The notes below the pieces were generated by a model. It was not told the origin of the DNA and did not search any database. It saw only the letters and a program-made list of their open reading frames with translations. A stretch of 64,000 nucleotides of DNA from Porphyridium purpureum (taxonomy: Eukaryota; Rhodophyta; Bangiophyceae; Porphyridiales; Porphyridiaceae): NCBI GenBank assembly GCA_008690995.1, contig VRMN01000014.1, positions 62,001 to 126,000 on the forward strand, given 5' to 3'. Below, piece by piece: positions 9,976 to 20,026 of this stretch (position 1 is the first letter of the stretch; each line of letters opens with the position of its first letter). Both the position numbers and the translations under genes were made by a program.

Positions 9976-11928
9976 TCATATCGATTCTGCAGATGCCGTG
10001 AACAGGAGCCGTGCCAACGATACTTCACGGGAAACACCCACTTCAGACGTGAGCTTTGAGACAAACGGAGCAAAGTCTTCGACAATCGGCACCTGCAGAT
10101 CGAAAAGAGCGAGGAACGATGGCTGCAAGCAACGAAGCTGGATGCGAGGCAGCTGCACGTCATCCACTGAAACCCCCTGGTACAAGCGGCACGCATATGT
10201 GACAAGAACACGAGCGTTTGGTACGACGATGGATGCGCTCTCACCCGAGCCTCGAATCCAGCTTTCTATTGCATCTGCAAGCTCCCTCTTTACGGACCAA
10301 GTGGCCAGCGCATTGGCCTGCTCCACATGCTCCGCAATCAGACTGAGTATTGGACCCAAGCCGTGCTTTGGATTCTGCTCAAAAAGATCAACTTGGCTTA
10401 CGCTTTCAAAGGCTGTGGCCAGCTTCCAAGCACAAGCTGCCAAGTTGTTCAGCTTCCAAATTCGTTCCAAATCAACGCGAAACTCTTTATGCAGCGGCGG
10501 CTCATTTTCATCTGCATTCTCTTGTAGCAGTACATGCACCGCCATGCTGTAGCGGCCATCTTGGCCGATACCGGTGATACCATGGTACATAATTTCAACG
10601 CATCCGCGCGCCAGAGCTGTGACTGCTTGAATCGACGCCAGCATCACGAATATCCCAGAGCGCTCCAGTTCATCGACGCTCGAGTCTGACGCCAAGGCTG
10701 CGAGTTTCTGGAACAAAACCGTTATGGAGTCGTGAATGTCATCAGACTGCACTGTTCCAAGATCATCCAGAAGCTCGACGCACTCGCACAGGGTTTCCAG
10801 GGCCAATGCACCCGGCATTCTGCGCTGAAATGCATTTAGGTGCCGCATGCCGTCAAAAAGAAAGTACGAGTAAACTGCATCCTTCTCCTCCTCGAATTTT
10901 TGGGCACACAGACTCACGAATTCATGCGCGAGGACGTTCGATTTGCTCATCAGTCTGCCTAATTCCTCCAGATCAGGGTCCGCGTCAGGCACGCCCATGC
11001 AATATTCGCTTAGCACAAATGGAAACAGGCCAAATGGATAGTACCGAGCGAAGTAGGATTCCGGTGCTTCTTCGTCGACATCATTTTCGTCATGTGCGAT
11101 TCCGCGCTCGACAACTCTCGCAAGAGTACGCTCTATCAGGTCTTGGAAAACCACTGGAATCTTTTCATACACGCGGACGCGCAGAGTTTCGTCCCAAGTA
11201 TCCATGAAGCCGTAAGGCATCTTCTCGAGAACGTCGAACACTTTTGCGTACGGATTCGGCGAGCCAGAATCGCTTGCTTCGATCGATTCCAAGTTGTCAA
11301 GCTCGACCAGTCTCTTCATCAAGGTCACCGGGATGATACCCAGATGCGGCACGTTGAGCAGATCAAGCGTGTCGTCCAGGACGCTCCGCAAAAGGTGGAT
11401 GTCGCGCAAGTCGCACGCTAAGGCATACTTCTGCAGCTCCTGCACAAGTCGGTCGTATACTTGGGCGTGGATCTCCCACCGCTTGCTGTGGACGCTTTCG
11501 GTGAACACCAAAAGCGGCGTGCGCAACCGGTCAAACTTGTTTGCGGCTCGGAACGCTTCGAGCTCCCTTTCGATCTTGGCTGCGTCCCCGTTGGCTTCTT
11601 CGATCTTTTTTCTCAAATAGTCACGACCTTTTTGGTCCACCACGCGGCGCAGGGAGCCCGGCCGCGTGTGCGCACAAACCTCCACGCGCGGTGGCTGGGA
11701 TGCACCGTCTTCCACCCCGGCCGACGCGTATGCGCCTTTTGTGCCATTCGCGCCATTCACAGTGGGAGCACCGCTCGCACTCGCGCCATGACTGTGGGCC
11801 AGCTTGACGGGTTGGCGACCAGCGGGCACATCGGAACCTGCTCCTCCGCCTTGCACCGGAGACCCAGGATGCCGAGCGTCCGGCGCCAGTCCTTTTCTCG
11901 CGCGCTTTGCCGTGCTCTCGTCGCTCAT
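9976..11928 (-). CDS. NELF-B (COBRA1)-like negative elongation factor subunit
   Basis: A 650-aa, mostly alpha-helical protein with a disordered, charged N terminus (about residues 1-100). From about residue 110 the order of helices resembles animal NELF-B/COBRA1: a segment ending in PLLVFTESVHSKRWEIHAQV aligns with the COBRA1 region LPFLDLHGTPRLEFHQSVFD, followed by a helix with LLNVPHL, then the block LMSKSNVLAHEFVSLC and YSYFLFDGMRHLN, resembling COBRA1 RMVGKNVKLYDMVLQF and the leucine-rich helix after it. NELF-B is the scaffold of the NELF complex that holds RNA polymerase II near promoters. The match is from memory of the family and is moderate. The upstream in-frame codon at 12024 is GTG, so the first ATG (11928, MSDESTAKRARKG, nuclear-type basic patch) is taken as start. 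Alternative: another helical-repeat nuclear protein. Confidence 0.5.
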   Translation of the reverse strand: MSDESTAKRARKGLAPDARHPGSPVQGGGAGSDVPAGRQPVKLAHSHGASASGAPTVNGANGTKGAYASAGVEDGASQPPRVEVCAHTRPGSLRRVVDQKGRDYLRKKIEEANGDAAKIERELEAFRAANKFDRLRTPLLVFTESVHSKRWEIHAQVYDRLVQELQKYALACDLRDIHLLRSVLDDTLDLLNVPHLGIIPVTLMKRLVELDNLESIEASDSGSPNPYAKVFDVLEKMPYGFMDTWDETLRVRVYEKIPVVFQDLIERTLARVVERGIAHDENDVDEEAPESYFARYYPFGLFPFVLSEYCMGVPDADPDLEELGRLMSKSNVLAHEFVSLCAQKFEEEKDAVYSYFLFDGMRHLNAFQRRMPGALALETLCECVELLDDLGTVQSDDIHDSITVLFQKLAALASDSSVDELERSGIFVMLASIQAVTALARGCVEIMYHGITGIGQDGRYSMAVHVLLQENADENEPPLHKEFRVDLERIWKLNNLAACAWKLATAFESVSQVDLFEQNPKHGLGPILSLIAEHVEQANALATWSVKRELADAIESWIRGSGESASIVVPNARVLVTYACRLYQGVSVDDVQLPRIQLRCLQPSFLALFDLQVPIVEDFAPFVSKLTSEVGVSREVSLARLLFTASAESI

Positions 11929-12505
11929 GCTTGCTCGAGTTCGCTGGGCGTCGCTTACACCGCGCCGGTGGCCGCCACGCGCAGCTGCACGCGTGAACGC
12001 GAAGGCTCTGCGCCCCGACCGCACAGTTGGGATGAAACGCTTCGATCTCTGACAGACGTGGAACGGTGCAGGGTCTAGCTTTCAACGCGACTGCGCTGCG
12101 CGTTGCGTGCGTCCGTGCGATTGTGCGCGTGTTTACGTGCTTGTATGCGTTGCGAGTGCAAGGCGTGCGGCACGCCCAGTAAAAACAAGGACCGCGCAAA
12201 GTCGATCGAGGAGACGCGGCTCGCAACCATTCGAACCGGCAGACATTCATGCGCCCTTGGAAGCGGAGCTTGTGCCTAGCCTTGAGGTGTCTAGAAAGAT
12301 GGCAAGTGCTCGTTCACGAGAACAGAGCCGTTCCAGCGTCAAGCCACCCATGTACAAGTTTTACATTTTCATTCTCGGGAAGTTGCTTTACAGCTCTGTA
12401 CAAACATGAAGGTGGGAATGGGCGTACAAAAAAATACAAGGTTCCGCGGAGCGCATGCTTCGGAGCCACAGTGCATCGTGCGAGGGCCACTCCCTCATTC
12501 TTGTG
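11929..12505. other. Spacer between two minus-strand genes
   Basis: About 575 bp holding the NELF-B-like promoter and the 3' UTR of the PPR gene. GTACAA occurs three times (near 12353, 12396 and 12425). No coding signal is credible; the plus-strand frames here are GC-rich shadows. Confidence 0.4.
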
Positions 12506-13984
12506 CTACCTGCCCAACAGTTTGTCCGCGTCCTCGCGCCGGCTCTCCAGTTTTCGACATGGAATTCTGTTTGTCGCATGGGAAGCCATGAGCTCCATGG
12601 GCGCCGGCTTGGCGAGCGCCACGCCAGTCCAACGCAGCACGTCCGCGCGAGCTGGCGCTACCCCCAGGCTGCCCAGCTGCGCGTATAAAGTACGCACGGC
12701 CTTGGCGTTCTTCTTCGCGTTGCTGCACAGGCCGCTCGCGGCCTTGAAGGCCTGCTTTATCGTTCCTTTGCTGATGGCCACGCCCGCGCTGTCGTCGTTG
12801 CAGAGTCGCTCGAACAAGTCAAGCGCGGCTTGATTCTTGCCTGCCTTGCGCATGCGCTCCAGGAGCAAGTTGTACGAGCTGATGCTTGGAGTCAGCCCCG
12901 AGCGCCGCATCAGCTTGAGCATTTCCTCTGCGTCACGGAACATGTGCACACCCAAGTAGACGCGGCTCATGGCGCAAAATGTCATTTCGTCAAACTTGAC
13001 ATTGTTCTCCTTCATAAAGCCGTACACCTGGAGCGCGCAGAGCACCTCACAGCCGCGCGCGCACGCGTCCAACAGCACGTTGCACGTGACCGTGTTGGGG
13101 CGGAAGCCGGCATTCCTCATTTCTTCGAACAGGGCCAACGACTCGCGCACCCGCGGTGGCGACGCGTGGCCAAAGATGGATATCATGATCGAGTACACGT
13201 ACTGGTCTGGCTCGACCTCCTCCTGTGCCATCCTTTCGAAGAGCAGCGACGCCTCGTTCAGCGCGCCCAGCTTGCGGCAGCACTGCAGGCAGGTCGCGTA
13301 CGTCACCACGTCCGGCACGAGCCCCAGGGCTCGCATTCTGCCGAGCACCCGGAGCATGCCGTTCAGGTCGGCACTTTCACTGAGCTGCTTGAGCTCGAGG
13401 TTGAAGCTCACAATGTTGCGGTGCGGCTTGGACGAGATCTTGCCCCATCGAATCTGGCGAATCTCGCTCGCCGACGCGTCTGCGCTACTCGTCCGGTCTT
13501 GCGGCCTGGGCACGCGCGCGGCATGCTTGCGGGTCATGACGACGTGCGGCACGTTCTTGGCCGCGTCGGACAGCGCCGGGAGCACCTCCTCCATGCTGGC
13601 GGACGCCGCTCGGACGGCCGGCCCAGCAGATTCGTCGCGCGCCTGCTTTGGGCCCGGCTTGCTTCCGCCTAGCGGCGGCGTCGCGCGGCGCTGTGGGCGT
13701 CTGCGCTCGCTCTGCGCGTCGCCAGGGCTAGGTGGTGGCGCACACCGCACGGCGGTCGCGCGCCGCCGCGCGCGCCCGCCCCCGCACGCGCGCAGGTCAC
13801 GAGAGGCACAAATGCTGCGCGCGCCGCACGACGTTTCGGATACTGCGTGTGCGTCGCGCGCGCCGTGCCGCCACCGTCCATCCCGAGCTGCGCCCGCACG
13901 CGCGCCGCCGACTCGCGGCCAGCCTGCGCGACTAGACCGCGGCAACTGCCGCTCGCGGTCCGCGCAGCCCATGTCTCTCTCCAT
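12506..13984 (-). CDS. Pentatricopeptide repeat (PPR) protein, probably organellar
   Basis: A 492-aa protein with an Arg/Ala/Pro-rich, disordered N-terminal third that could hold an organelle targeting peptide, followed by about six tandem ~35-residue PPR motifs. Examples are LVPDVVTYATCLQCCRKLG, EPDQYVYSIMISIFGHAS, FRPNTVTCNVLLDACARG and LTPSISSYNLLLERMRKAG. The regular spacing and the VVTYNxLL-type helix A signature are diagnostic. PPR proteins bind single-stranded RNA in mitochondria or plastids and govern processing, editing, stability or translation; the target cannot be told here. The open frame starts upstream at a GTG (14005), so ATG 13984 is the first start; a shorter start at MEEVLPALSDAA is possible. 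Divergent from the SPT20-like gene across a shared 845-bp region. Confidence 0.85.
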   Translation of the reverse strand: MERDMGCADRERQLPRSSRAGWPRVGGARAGAARDGRWRHGARDAHAVSETSCGARSICASRDLRACGGGRARRRATAVRCAPPPSPGDAQSERRRPQRRATPPLGGSKPGPKQARDESAGPAVRAASASMEEVLPALSDAAKNVPHVVMTRKHAARVPRPQDRTSSADASASEIRQIRWGKISSKPHRNIVSFNLELKQLSESADLNGMLRVLGRMRALGLVPDVVTYATCLQCCRKLGALNEASLLFERMAQEEVEPDQYVYSIMISIFGHASPPRVRESLALFEEMRNAGFRPNTVTCNVLLDACARGCEVLCALQVYGFMKENNVKFDEMTFCAMSRVYLGVHMFRDAEEMLKLMRRSGLTPSISSYNLLLERMRKAGKNQAALDLFERLCNDDSAGVAISKGTIKQAFKAASGLCSNAKKNAKAVRTLYAQLGSLGVAPARADVLRWTGVALAKPAPMELMASHATNRIPCRKLESRREDADKLLGR

Positions 13985-14477
13985 CTGCGTCGCGCACGCA
14001 CGCACGTGCCTCTACTCTCCTCTGCGCCGCGTCTGCTCTGCCGGTGGTCCTGCCGCGCCACCGCAACGCACTGCGCCTTGCCGCACCGCCGCGCCGAGCT
14101 CCGCGCGCTGCACAGACGCCCTTTATACCGCCGCGCGCGCACCCACCCACGCGCGCGCCGCGTGAAATATCTTCCTCTCGCCCTCTCCACCGCGCGCCCT
14201 TCTGCTCCGCTCGCAGCCCCTCCATCCACAGTGCGCGCAGTTACGCGACACTGCGCGCGCGAGCTCGCGCAGCAGCGCCAGTGTAAGCCGGCGGCGCGCC
14301 CCACAAAACGGGCGCGTTCTGCGCGCGCGCGATCGATCGCTCCACCAAATGCCGCGAGCAACCCTAATGCGCGCTGCATGCGTGCGTCTTGTGCAGTGGT
14401 TGCGGTTTCGTGCGTTTTTTGTGTGTTCGCGCCGCGCCGCGCCGCGCAGTGCTCGCTGCATTAGGTGGAAGGGAAGG

Positions 14478-14624
14478 GGGTACAGCGCGCTCCGGGCGGC
14501 GCGCCGGTTCGAGCCGCGCGGCACGGCAGGTGTACTGCGGACTGCACCGCCGCGTGCGGGGGTCAGTGGACTGTACATACGCGCGGCTGGGGAAGGTACA
14601 GTGCGCGGTGGCGTGCGGTACAGC
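14478..14624. promoter_or_regulatory. GTAC-site cluster in the PPR/SPT20 bidirectional promoter
   Basis: GTAC cores lie at 14480, 14532, 14573, 14596 and 14618, mostly in the form GGTACAGCGCG or CTGTAC. Spacings are 52, 41, 23 and 22 bp, close to whole turns of DNA. The last site is about 210 bp upstream of the plus-strand start codon. The rest of the 13985-14828 divergent spacer is extremely GC-rich (many gcgcgc runs) and shows no gene; long open frames there are composition artefacts. Confidence 0.45.
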
Positions 14625-14828
14625 GCGCGCGTTCCGAGGCGCGTGGGGGTGCTGGTGGGTGTGGAGCGCAGCAGGGGCGGGAGGCGGATGGCGCTGCGCG
14701 TGCGGTGGCGCTTTCGGTACGGCCGGCGCGGCCGGTGCGACGCGGCGCACGCGACGCCGCGGCGCACAGACCCGCGGTGGGCCGCGCTGTTCGGGCTCGA
14801 CGGTGATGAGGAGCGCCGGAGCGCGCCG

Positions 14829-17300
14829 ATGAGCACGCCGCCGCGCGTGGACGCCGAGCGCGACGCGAGCATGCGCGCTCGTGGAGAGGCGCCTGCGGCG
14901 AACAGTTCCGAGCGCGCGCGCACGGCGCCCAGCCTCAAGCGCAGGCGCGTCCGCGTCGCGCAAGCGCCCGGAAACCCGTCCGCGCCCTCCGCAAGCACCG
15001 CCCAGTCTGCCGTCCGGCCCCGCAGCGTGCCCGCGGGTGAGTGCTCGACCCAGAAAACCGACGGCGAGTCGACTGCGGCCGCATCGGCATCTCGGCCGCA
15101 CATGCAGAAAGCCGCGGACAACCAAAGCCCGCGCGCCCAGCCAGCGGCTGATGACGACCTGGCGCTCAACGCGCCTCACGAAACGCAGCGCCTCTCCTCC
15201 CTCGGCTCCGATGCAATGCAAGTTCCGGCACATCCAGAGCTTGGGAATGTGAACGAAGAGCTGGACGCTGGCCCGGCCGTGCGTGTGGACCCGTCGACGC
15301 CAATGGACGTGAGCAACTCGCCAGCGCCTGAAAAGGCTACCCTACAGGTGCCAGTGCCCGGAGACGAGGACGCCACGGGAAAGAGACACTCGCCACTCGG
15401 CGTGGCAGACCAGGCAGACAAGAAGAGCATGCCTTCGGCCCGTGCGCCAAATGAGACCCCAGACTTGGCAGGAGTCGAGCGTCTAGAATCCAGCCACAGC
15501 GACAGGCTCGGTGACGGCGCGGCGGCGCGGGACGTACTTCAGTCTGTGAAGCCATCCATGTTTATTTACCTGTATCCGGACGGGTACCGCAAGGTCGATG
15601 GCTCCGTCTCGTCCGCCAAAGCGGCCAGCGGCGCACCGGCGAACGGTTCGGCGCCATCAATGGCAGCAGCAATGTCCAATCCTAGTAGCCCCGTGTCGCT
15701 CGTAAAGTCGCCGAGCACTGGCGCACTTCCCGGCGGAGCGGAGCTCTCGACACACAACCTCAAATTTCCATATAATCGACAGAGCCGCGATTTTTTGACA
15801 TGCCTAGAGCTAGGTGTCATGCCGCCTGAGCGCGACCTCCCGCCCGCGGCTTCGCGGACCTATGTGAACGGATGCTTGGTCGTCGAGATCTTGGACTTCC
15901 GGAGCTCGTCGCTCGCGACTCATGCGCCTATGGTACGGGCAACAAGCTCAAGTCCGAATCTGGCCGCCGCCGCCGCCGCCGCCGCTGCCGCTGCCGCAAC
16001 AACTTCTTCAGCAGCCGCGGCAGCGGCAGCTGCCTCATCAAGCATAAATCTGCGTCCAGCAGGAGTGCAGCACGGCGTTCACCGGGTACTGCTGCGCCCA
16101 GACAACTACTCGCGCATGCGTGATAGCGAGTCGTTTGCATCGTCGACCGGCATCGCAGCTTGGTCGAAAGAGTGGCGCGGGGCCACAGACGTTCTTTCGT
16201 CCGCGAGCGCCTCGGCAGCGCCCACGCGTGCCGAATGCGTACAATTCGAGGGTGCGTTGATGAAAGTAGGCTGTCCTGAAGACTCTTTACGTCAGGAGCT
16301 TCAAGTGAAGCCGGGCGACGCGTGGTTCGAGAGCGCATCACTCAGCCAGTATGGTGTTGTCCGCAGGTATCGACAAAGGAGCAATGCGCGCCGATCGGCC
16401 GTGCGCACGTCGCCCGCGCAGGACACGGCACTCAGGAGTCGTGTAGCAGCGCTAGGTCTCCTGCTTGCGACCGAATTGCAGAATAGAAAGCAGGTACGCG
16501 AGCAGCAGCAAAAGCTGGTCGAACCTGTTCTTGCGGCTGCCAAGGTGAGTGTGGACTTTTCCGAAAACTCTCCAAACCAAGTTGCGTCATTCTCAAGCCG
16601 CTTGGTTGGGATCTTGAAGCCAGTCTCCTCTCGAGAAACGTTGCGCTCGGTCCGTCTGGTTTCCACGCAGCACGTTCGTGGTTTGACAGGTACTGGAAAT
16701 AATCGAGTTCAAGCAGTGCCCGCCCCGGCTGGACCGTCAAATACAGCTCTGCCATCCACGACGAGTGGTACAGTGGACCGCAAAAATGGGGCTGCGGCTA
16801 TCGCCAGCTCGGGTAGTGGTGGGAATGCCCAAGGTGCGGCCACGGGAACGCCCAGTACTTCATCGTCGGCGTCGAATGGTCAGATTGCACCCTCCGGGAA
16901 CAATGCCGGAGGCGCAACCCTGTACGTCTTGGATCTAGTCCGCTACCCGGCGCGAGGTTGCGAATGTATCATATGGCGCGCTCATATGGGCGGCAAGAAG
17001 GGCGCAGATAGCTTCCGCATTTCGCTCGGTACGATTGAGACTGCAACCTTGTTCATGGACCAGTTTCGGAGGCTCGTGCGTGCGGAGGGGTTCCGAGTCG
17101 TGCTCGACGCCGCCTCTCCAACCGCTCGAAGTACTCAAGATGTGCCGCAGCAGCAACTGCAACAACAGCAGCAGCAACAACAACAAGGAGATCGAAAGCC
17201 TCCAGACGGGCAGCGTCCACAACCGTATCAAGCGCAGCCGCTGCAGAGCCAGCAAAAAGCACAACAGTATAATGCGGAACAACAACAACAACAACAACAA

Positions 17301-17381
<81 letters not shown>

Positions 17382-18182
17382 CAACAGCAACAGCAGCATC
17401 AACCGCAACTGGGGCAAACGTCACAATTGCAGGCTCATCCGTCACAAGGGCAACAGCAACAGCAACAGAAACTCCAAGAACAGCAACTGCTGCAGCAGCA
17501 ACGACAGATAATGATTGCACGGCAGCAGCGACAGCAGCAGCAGCAGCAACAACAACAACAGTTGCCGCAGCAACATATCAAGCAAGGACTCTCTTCTCGC
17601 CCTCAGCACCAAACCAACTCACAGCAGCCGGCTCGAGCCGCCGACACGTCCGACGTGTCGGTCGCGGAAAGAACAGCAGGCGGTGCCAGTGGCGTGGTGC
17701 CGTCCACTGCTCCTGCGCGATCGACCGTATCGCCACAACTTAGCAGTGTAGATGGCAGTAAGACACTGGCCGATGGTACGTCTCATACTCCGTTGCAGCT
17801 GCCACATCAGCACCAAGACTCGGGTATGACCGGGCGGCAAGCGGCACGGGGAGGCGCTGTTATACGTGGAGGTATCAGCTCCACTGTTGGCACGCAGCGA
17901 AGCACATCGCAATCTCCAACTCTGGCAATGACTCCACAACAGCAACGGCAGCAGCAGAGTGTGACGGCCACACCTACACTTGGCGCGATTGCTACGACCA
18001 CGGGTCCTTCTACGGGAGGTGGAGTTGGGGCAGGAGTCTACCGTCCGTCGGGACAGTCAGATGTAGGTGCATTAAGAAGCAACCCGGGATCAGCTGCTCA
18101 CTCTGTTCCTTCCCCTGGCCTCTCGGCAAACGTGCAAAATCAGACGCCACGTACGAGACCAAACGATGCTGGAGGAAAGTGA
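14829..18182 (+). CDS. SPT20-like SAGA complex subunit with polyglutamine tract
   Basis: The product is 1117 aa from the chosen start. The recognisable part, about residues 240-365, reads FIYLYPDGYRK ... LKFPYNRQSRDFLTCLELG, then ERDLPPAASRTYVNGCLVVEI. This matches the Spt20 domain of plant and animal SPT20/FAM48A, with its conserved LYPDGY, PYDRxSxxFLxxxExGxxP and YxxGxLVxEVxD elements. SPT20 holds together the SAGA histone acetyltransferase/deubiquitinase coactivator in the nucleus. Downstream are two poly-Ala runs (near residues 385-410), a disordered middle and a very Gln-rich C-terminal third. The frame is open upstream to 14349 through the promoter-like GTAC region, so ATG 14829 (MSTPPRVDAERDAS) is preferred; ATG 14688 is an alternative. 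Confidence 0.75.
17280..17396 (+). repeat. CAG/CAA trinucleotide repeat (39 glutamine codons)
   Basis: Eight CAA codons, then 23 uninterrupted CAG codons (17304-17372), then a mix of CAA and CAG, all in the reading frame of the SPT20-like gene. Shorter Gln-rich stretches flank it (17145-17190, 17450-17570). The pure CAG run is expected to be length-variable. Antisense reading gives poly-Leu or poly-Ala frames that are not genes. Confidence 0.95.
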
Positions 18183-18237
18183 AAGAAAGCTATCTGCGTG
18201 ACCATCGGCCAAACCCACCAGGTATCGAGTAAGGTAT

Positions 18238-19829
18238 TTATTCGCCAGTTAGTTTCAGTATGCGCTTGCTCACTGGCATCCGTATTCTTGCTTGTGCTTT
18301 AGACTCCGACGGGTCTGACTCTAGCAATGCCGCGTTTGCTGCGGAGGCCGTGTTTGGGCGCGACTTGCGCGAACTGAGCGAAAAGCCAATCGCGCCAGAT
18401 GCGACAACCAGAGCAGCGTAACCTTTCTGCATCGTGAAGCACTGCGAGGACTGTCGGGAGCAAAAAAGCAGAGACGATACTGCAAAGACCGATACGGCGC
18501 GAGTGGCGTTCATGACACCAATGGGCACGGCACCCACGAGCGTCAACAGGTCGTAATAAGTAACGCTGTGCAAAAATGATGCAACGCAATGCAGTACATA
18601 GCACAGCACAATAGTGGACACGCGACCGTGCTGCTGCTCGATGGGCACGAGAACAAGCTCGGACCACCGCGGTACCGTGTGCACCAGGACGTAAACGCTA
18701 AAAAGCACAAAACATGAAAAACCTGTGTATAAAGACAAATCCATGCCACGCGCCGGGGGTAGGGCGGCACGCTCGTCCGGTTCGCAACCCAAAAAGTACT
18801 CGGCAATGACATAGTTCAGCGAGAAGAAGAGGCACGACAACATGGTTAGTGCAACCCCTGTGTACGTAGAGGACTCCCACGCCGCGGCTGACGACGACAG
18901 CCACGGAGTATGGGCTGCTCCTTTGTGACTGCCAACCGGCAGCCCAAGACCGCTGAAGTTGCTGTCACTGCTGGCTTTCATGTGCATCTGATTAGAAGCG
19001 TTTTGTTCACCCATAGGTTTACCAATAGAGTCTGCGATGCTTACCGCCGCCGCAGAGTGCCACGAGCTAGGCAGCGTAAGTGCGGCATCATTGTGTACTT
19101 TACCAGATGTGAACAGCCAGTGCCAACTCTCTGGGAGCAGGTCCAATCCCGTGATTGCCGGATTACGGGTGGTCAAAGAGAGTCCAGCCGAAATCACAAA
19201 AATTGACAACCACTGAGACGCGGACAGCCGTTTCCCGAGAAACCCCCACGAGAGCAGCGCAGTAAAGATGGTAGCACCCGACATGACCACTTGGTAAAGT
19301 CCTGAGCCGGCGAGCGCGAGCCCCACGAGCCCAGCTACGAAGCCGCAAACCTCATTTAGCGTAAGCACAAAGAGCTTGCGGCGTTCACGGTGCAACAGAA
19401 CAATCCAGAACGAGGCAAACGCGGACCATGCACCTTGCGCCAGCTCCATGGCAGCGCTACCCTGTACTCTCGGCCTGCCCTTTCCGGGCAGGGAGGAGGC
19501 GCCCACGGCAGAAGCGTCTGCTGTGGCCGATGCGCCTCGTTCGCGTCGCCGGCGGCGCGCGGCGGCGGCGCCGACCGAGACACGCGGTCAAGCAGGCCGA
19601 AAATCGGCCGCCCGAGAAAGTAGCACAGCGAGTTACCAAGGTACTGCGGCAGCGCCACGAGCAACGTGGAGCTGTCCGAGCCGCCCGAGTAGATCAGGGT
19701 CTGCACGGCGACGGTCTGCACGACGCCCGTGAGCACAAACAGCACCGCGCAGATCACAACGCGCACAGCGCGCGCGCGCCGCGCGGCGCTATCCGCTGCG
19801 TCCATGTTCCCGCCGCGGCCGTGCGCCAT
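18238..19829 (-). CDS. Drug/metabolite transporter superfamily (SLC35/EamA-like) membrane protein, probable one intron
   Basis: The protein has about ten hydrophobic segments with the DMT fold. The N-terminal pair (VVICAVLFVLTGVVQTVAVQ, then LPQYLGNSLCYFLG) is encoded in one frame, and the rest in another. That rest includes YQVVMSGATIFTALLSWGFL and the C-terminal SSLLFCSRQSSQCFTMQKGY block followed by the last membrane helix. A phase-0 intron 19583-19462 (122 nt, GTGTCT...GTACAG) joins residue 82 to the second exon and gives 489 aa; the donor is weak, so a frame error is an alternative. Likely a Golgi or endomembrane nucleotide-sugar or metabolite carrier; the substrate is unknown. ATG 19829 is used; 19805 also fits. 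Divergent from the OPR-like gene with under 200 bp between starts. Confidence 0.65.
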
Positions 19830-19911
19830 TCTCCGCGGCGCGACGCCGACTGCAGCATCACGCACCGCGCGCCCGGTCTCGAGAGGCGCGCGCGCATGCC
19901 GCAAGGCGCGC

Positions 19912-19951
19912 ACTGTACACCTGCTGTACATAGGTGTACACCTCGTGTACA
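19912..19951. promoter_or_regulatory. Four GTAC sites at helical-turn spacing, bidirectional promoter
   Basis: GTAC cores at 19915, 19926, 19936 and 19947 (spacing 11, 10, 11 bp), as TGTACAC, TGTACAT, TGTACAC and TGTACAG. The array sits almost midway between the divergent start codons at 19829 (minus) and 20027 (plus), about 80 bp from each. Confidence 0.5.
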
Positions 19952-20026
19952 GTCCGGCTTCGAGCTGCGCGTGCGCGCATCACGCGCGTGCGGCGCGGCA
20001 GGGCACGCGGGCGGCTTGCTGGCACC

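Noticed and set aside
12200-12260. tRNA-like T-loop (GGTTCGAATGG on the minus strand)
   Set aside because: No matching A-box or cloverleaf could be built around it.
12830-14165. Long plus-strand open frames (280 and 398 codons) opposite the PPR gene
   Set aside because: They are antisense shadows of a GC-rich coding sequence; the PPR repeats on the minus strand explain the region and the plus products have no features.
16935-17520. Minus-strand poly-Leu and poly-Ala open frames opposite the CAG tract
   Set aside because: Pure products of reading the CAG/CAA repeat in reverse.
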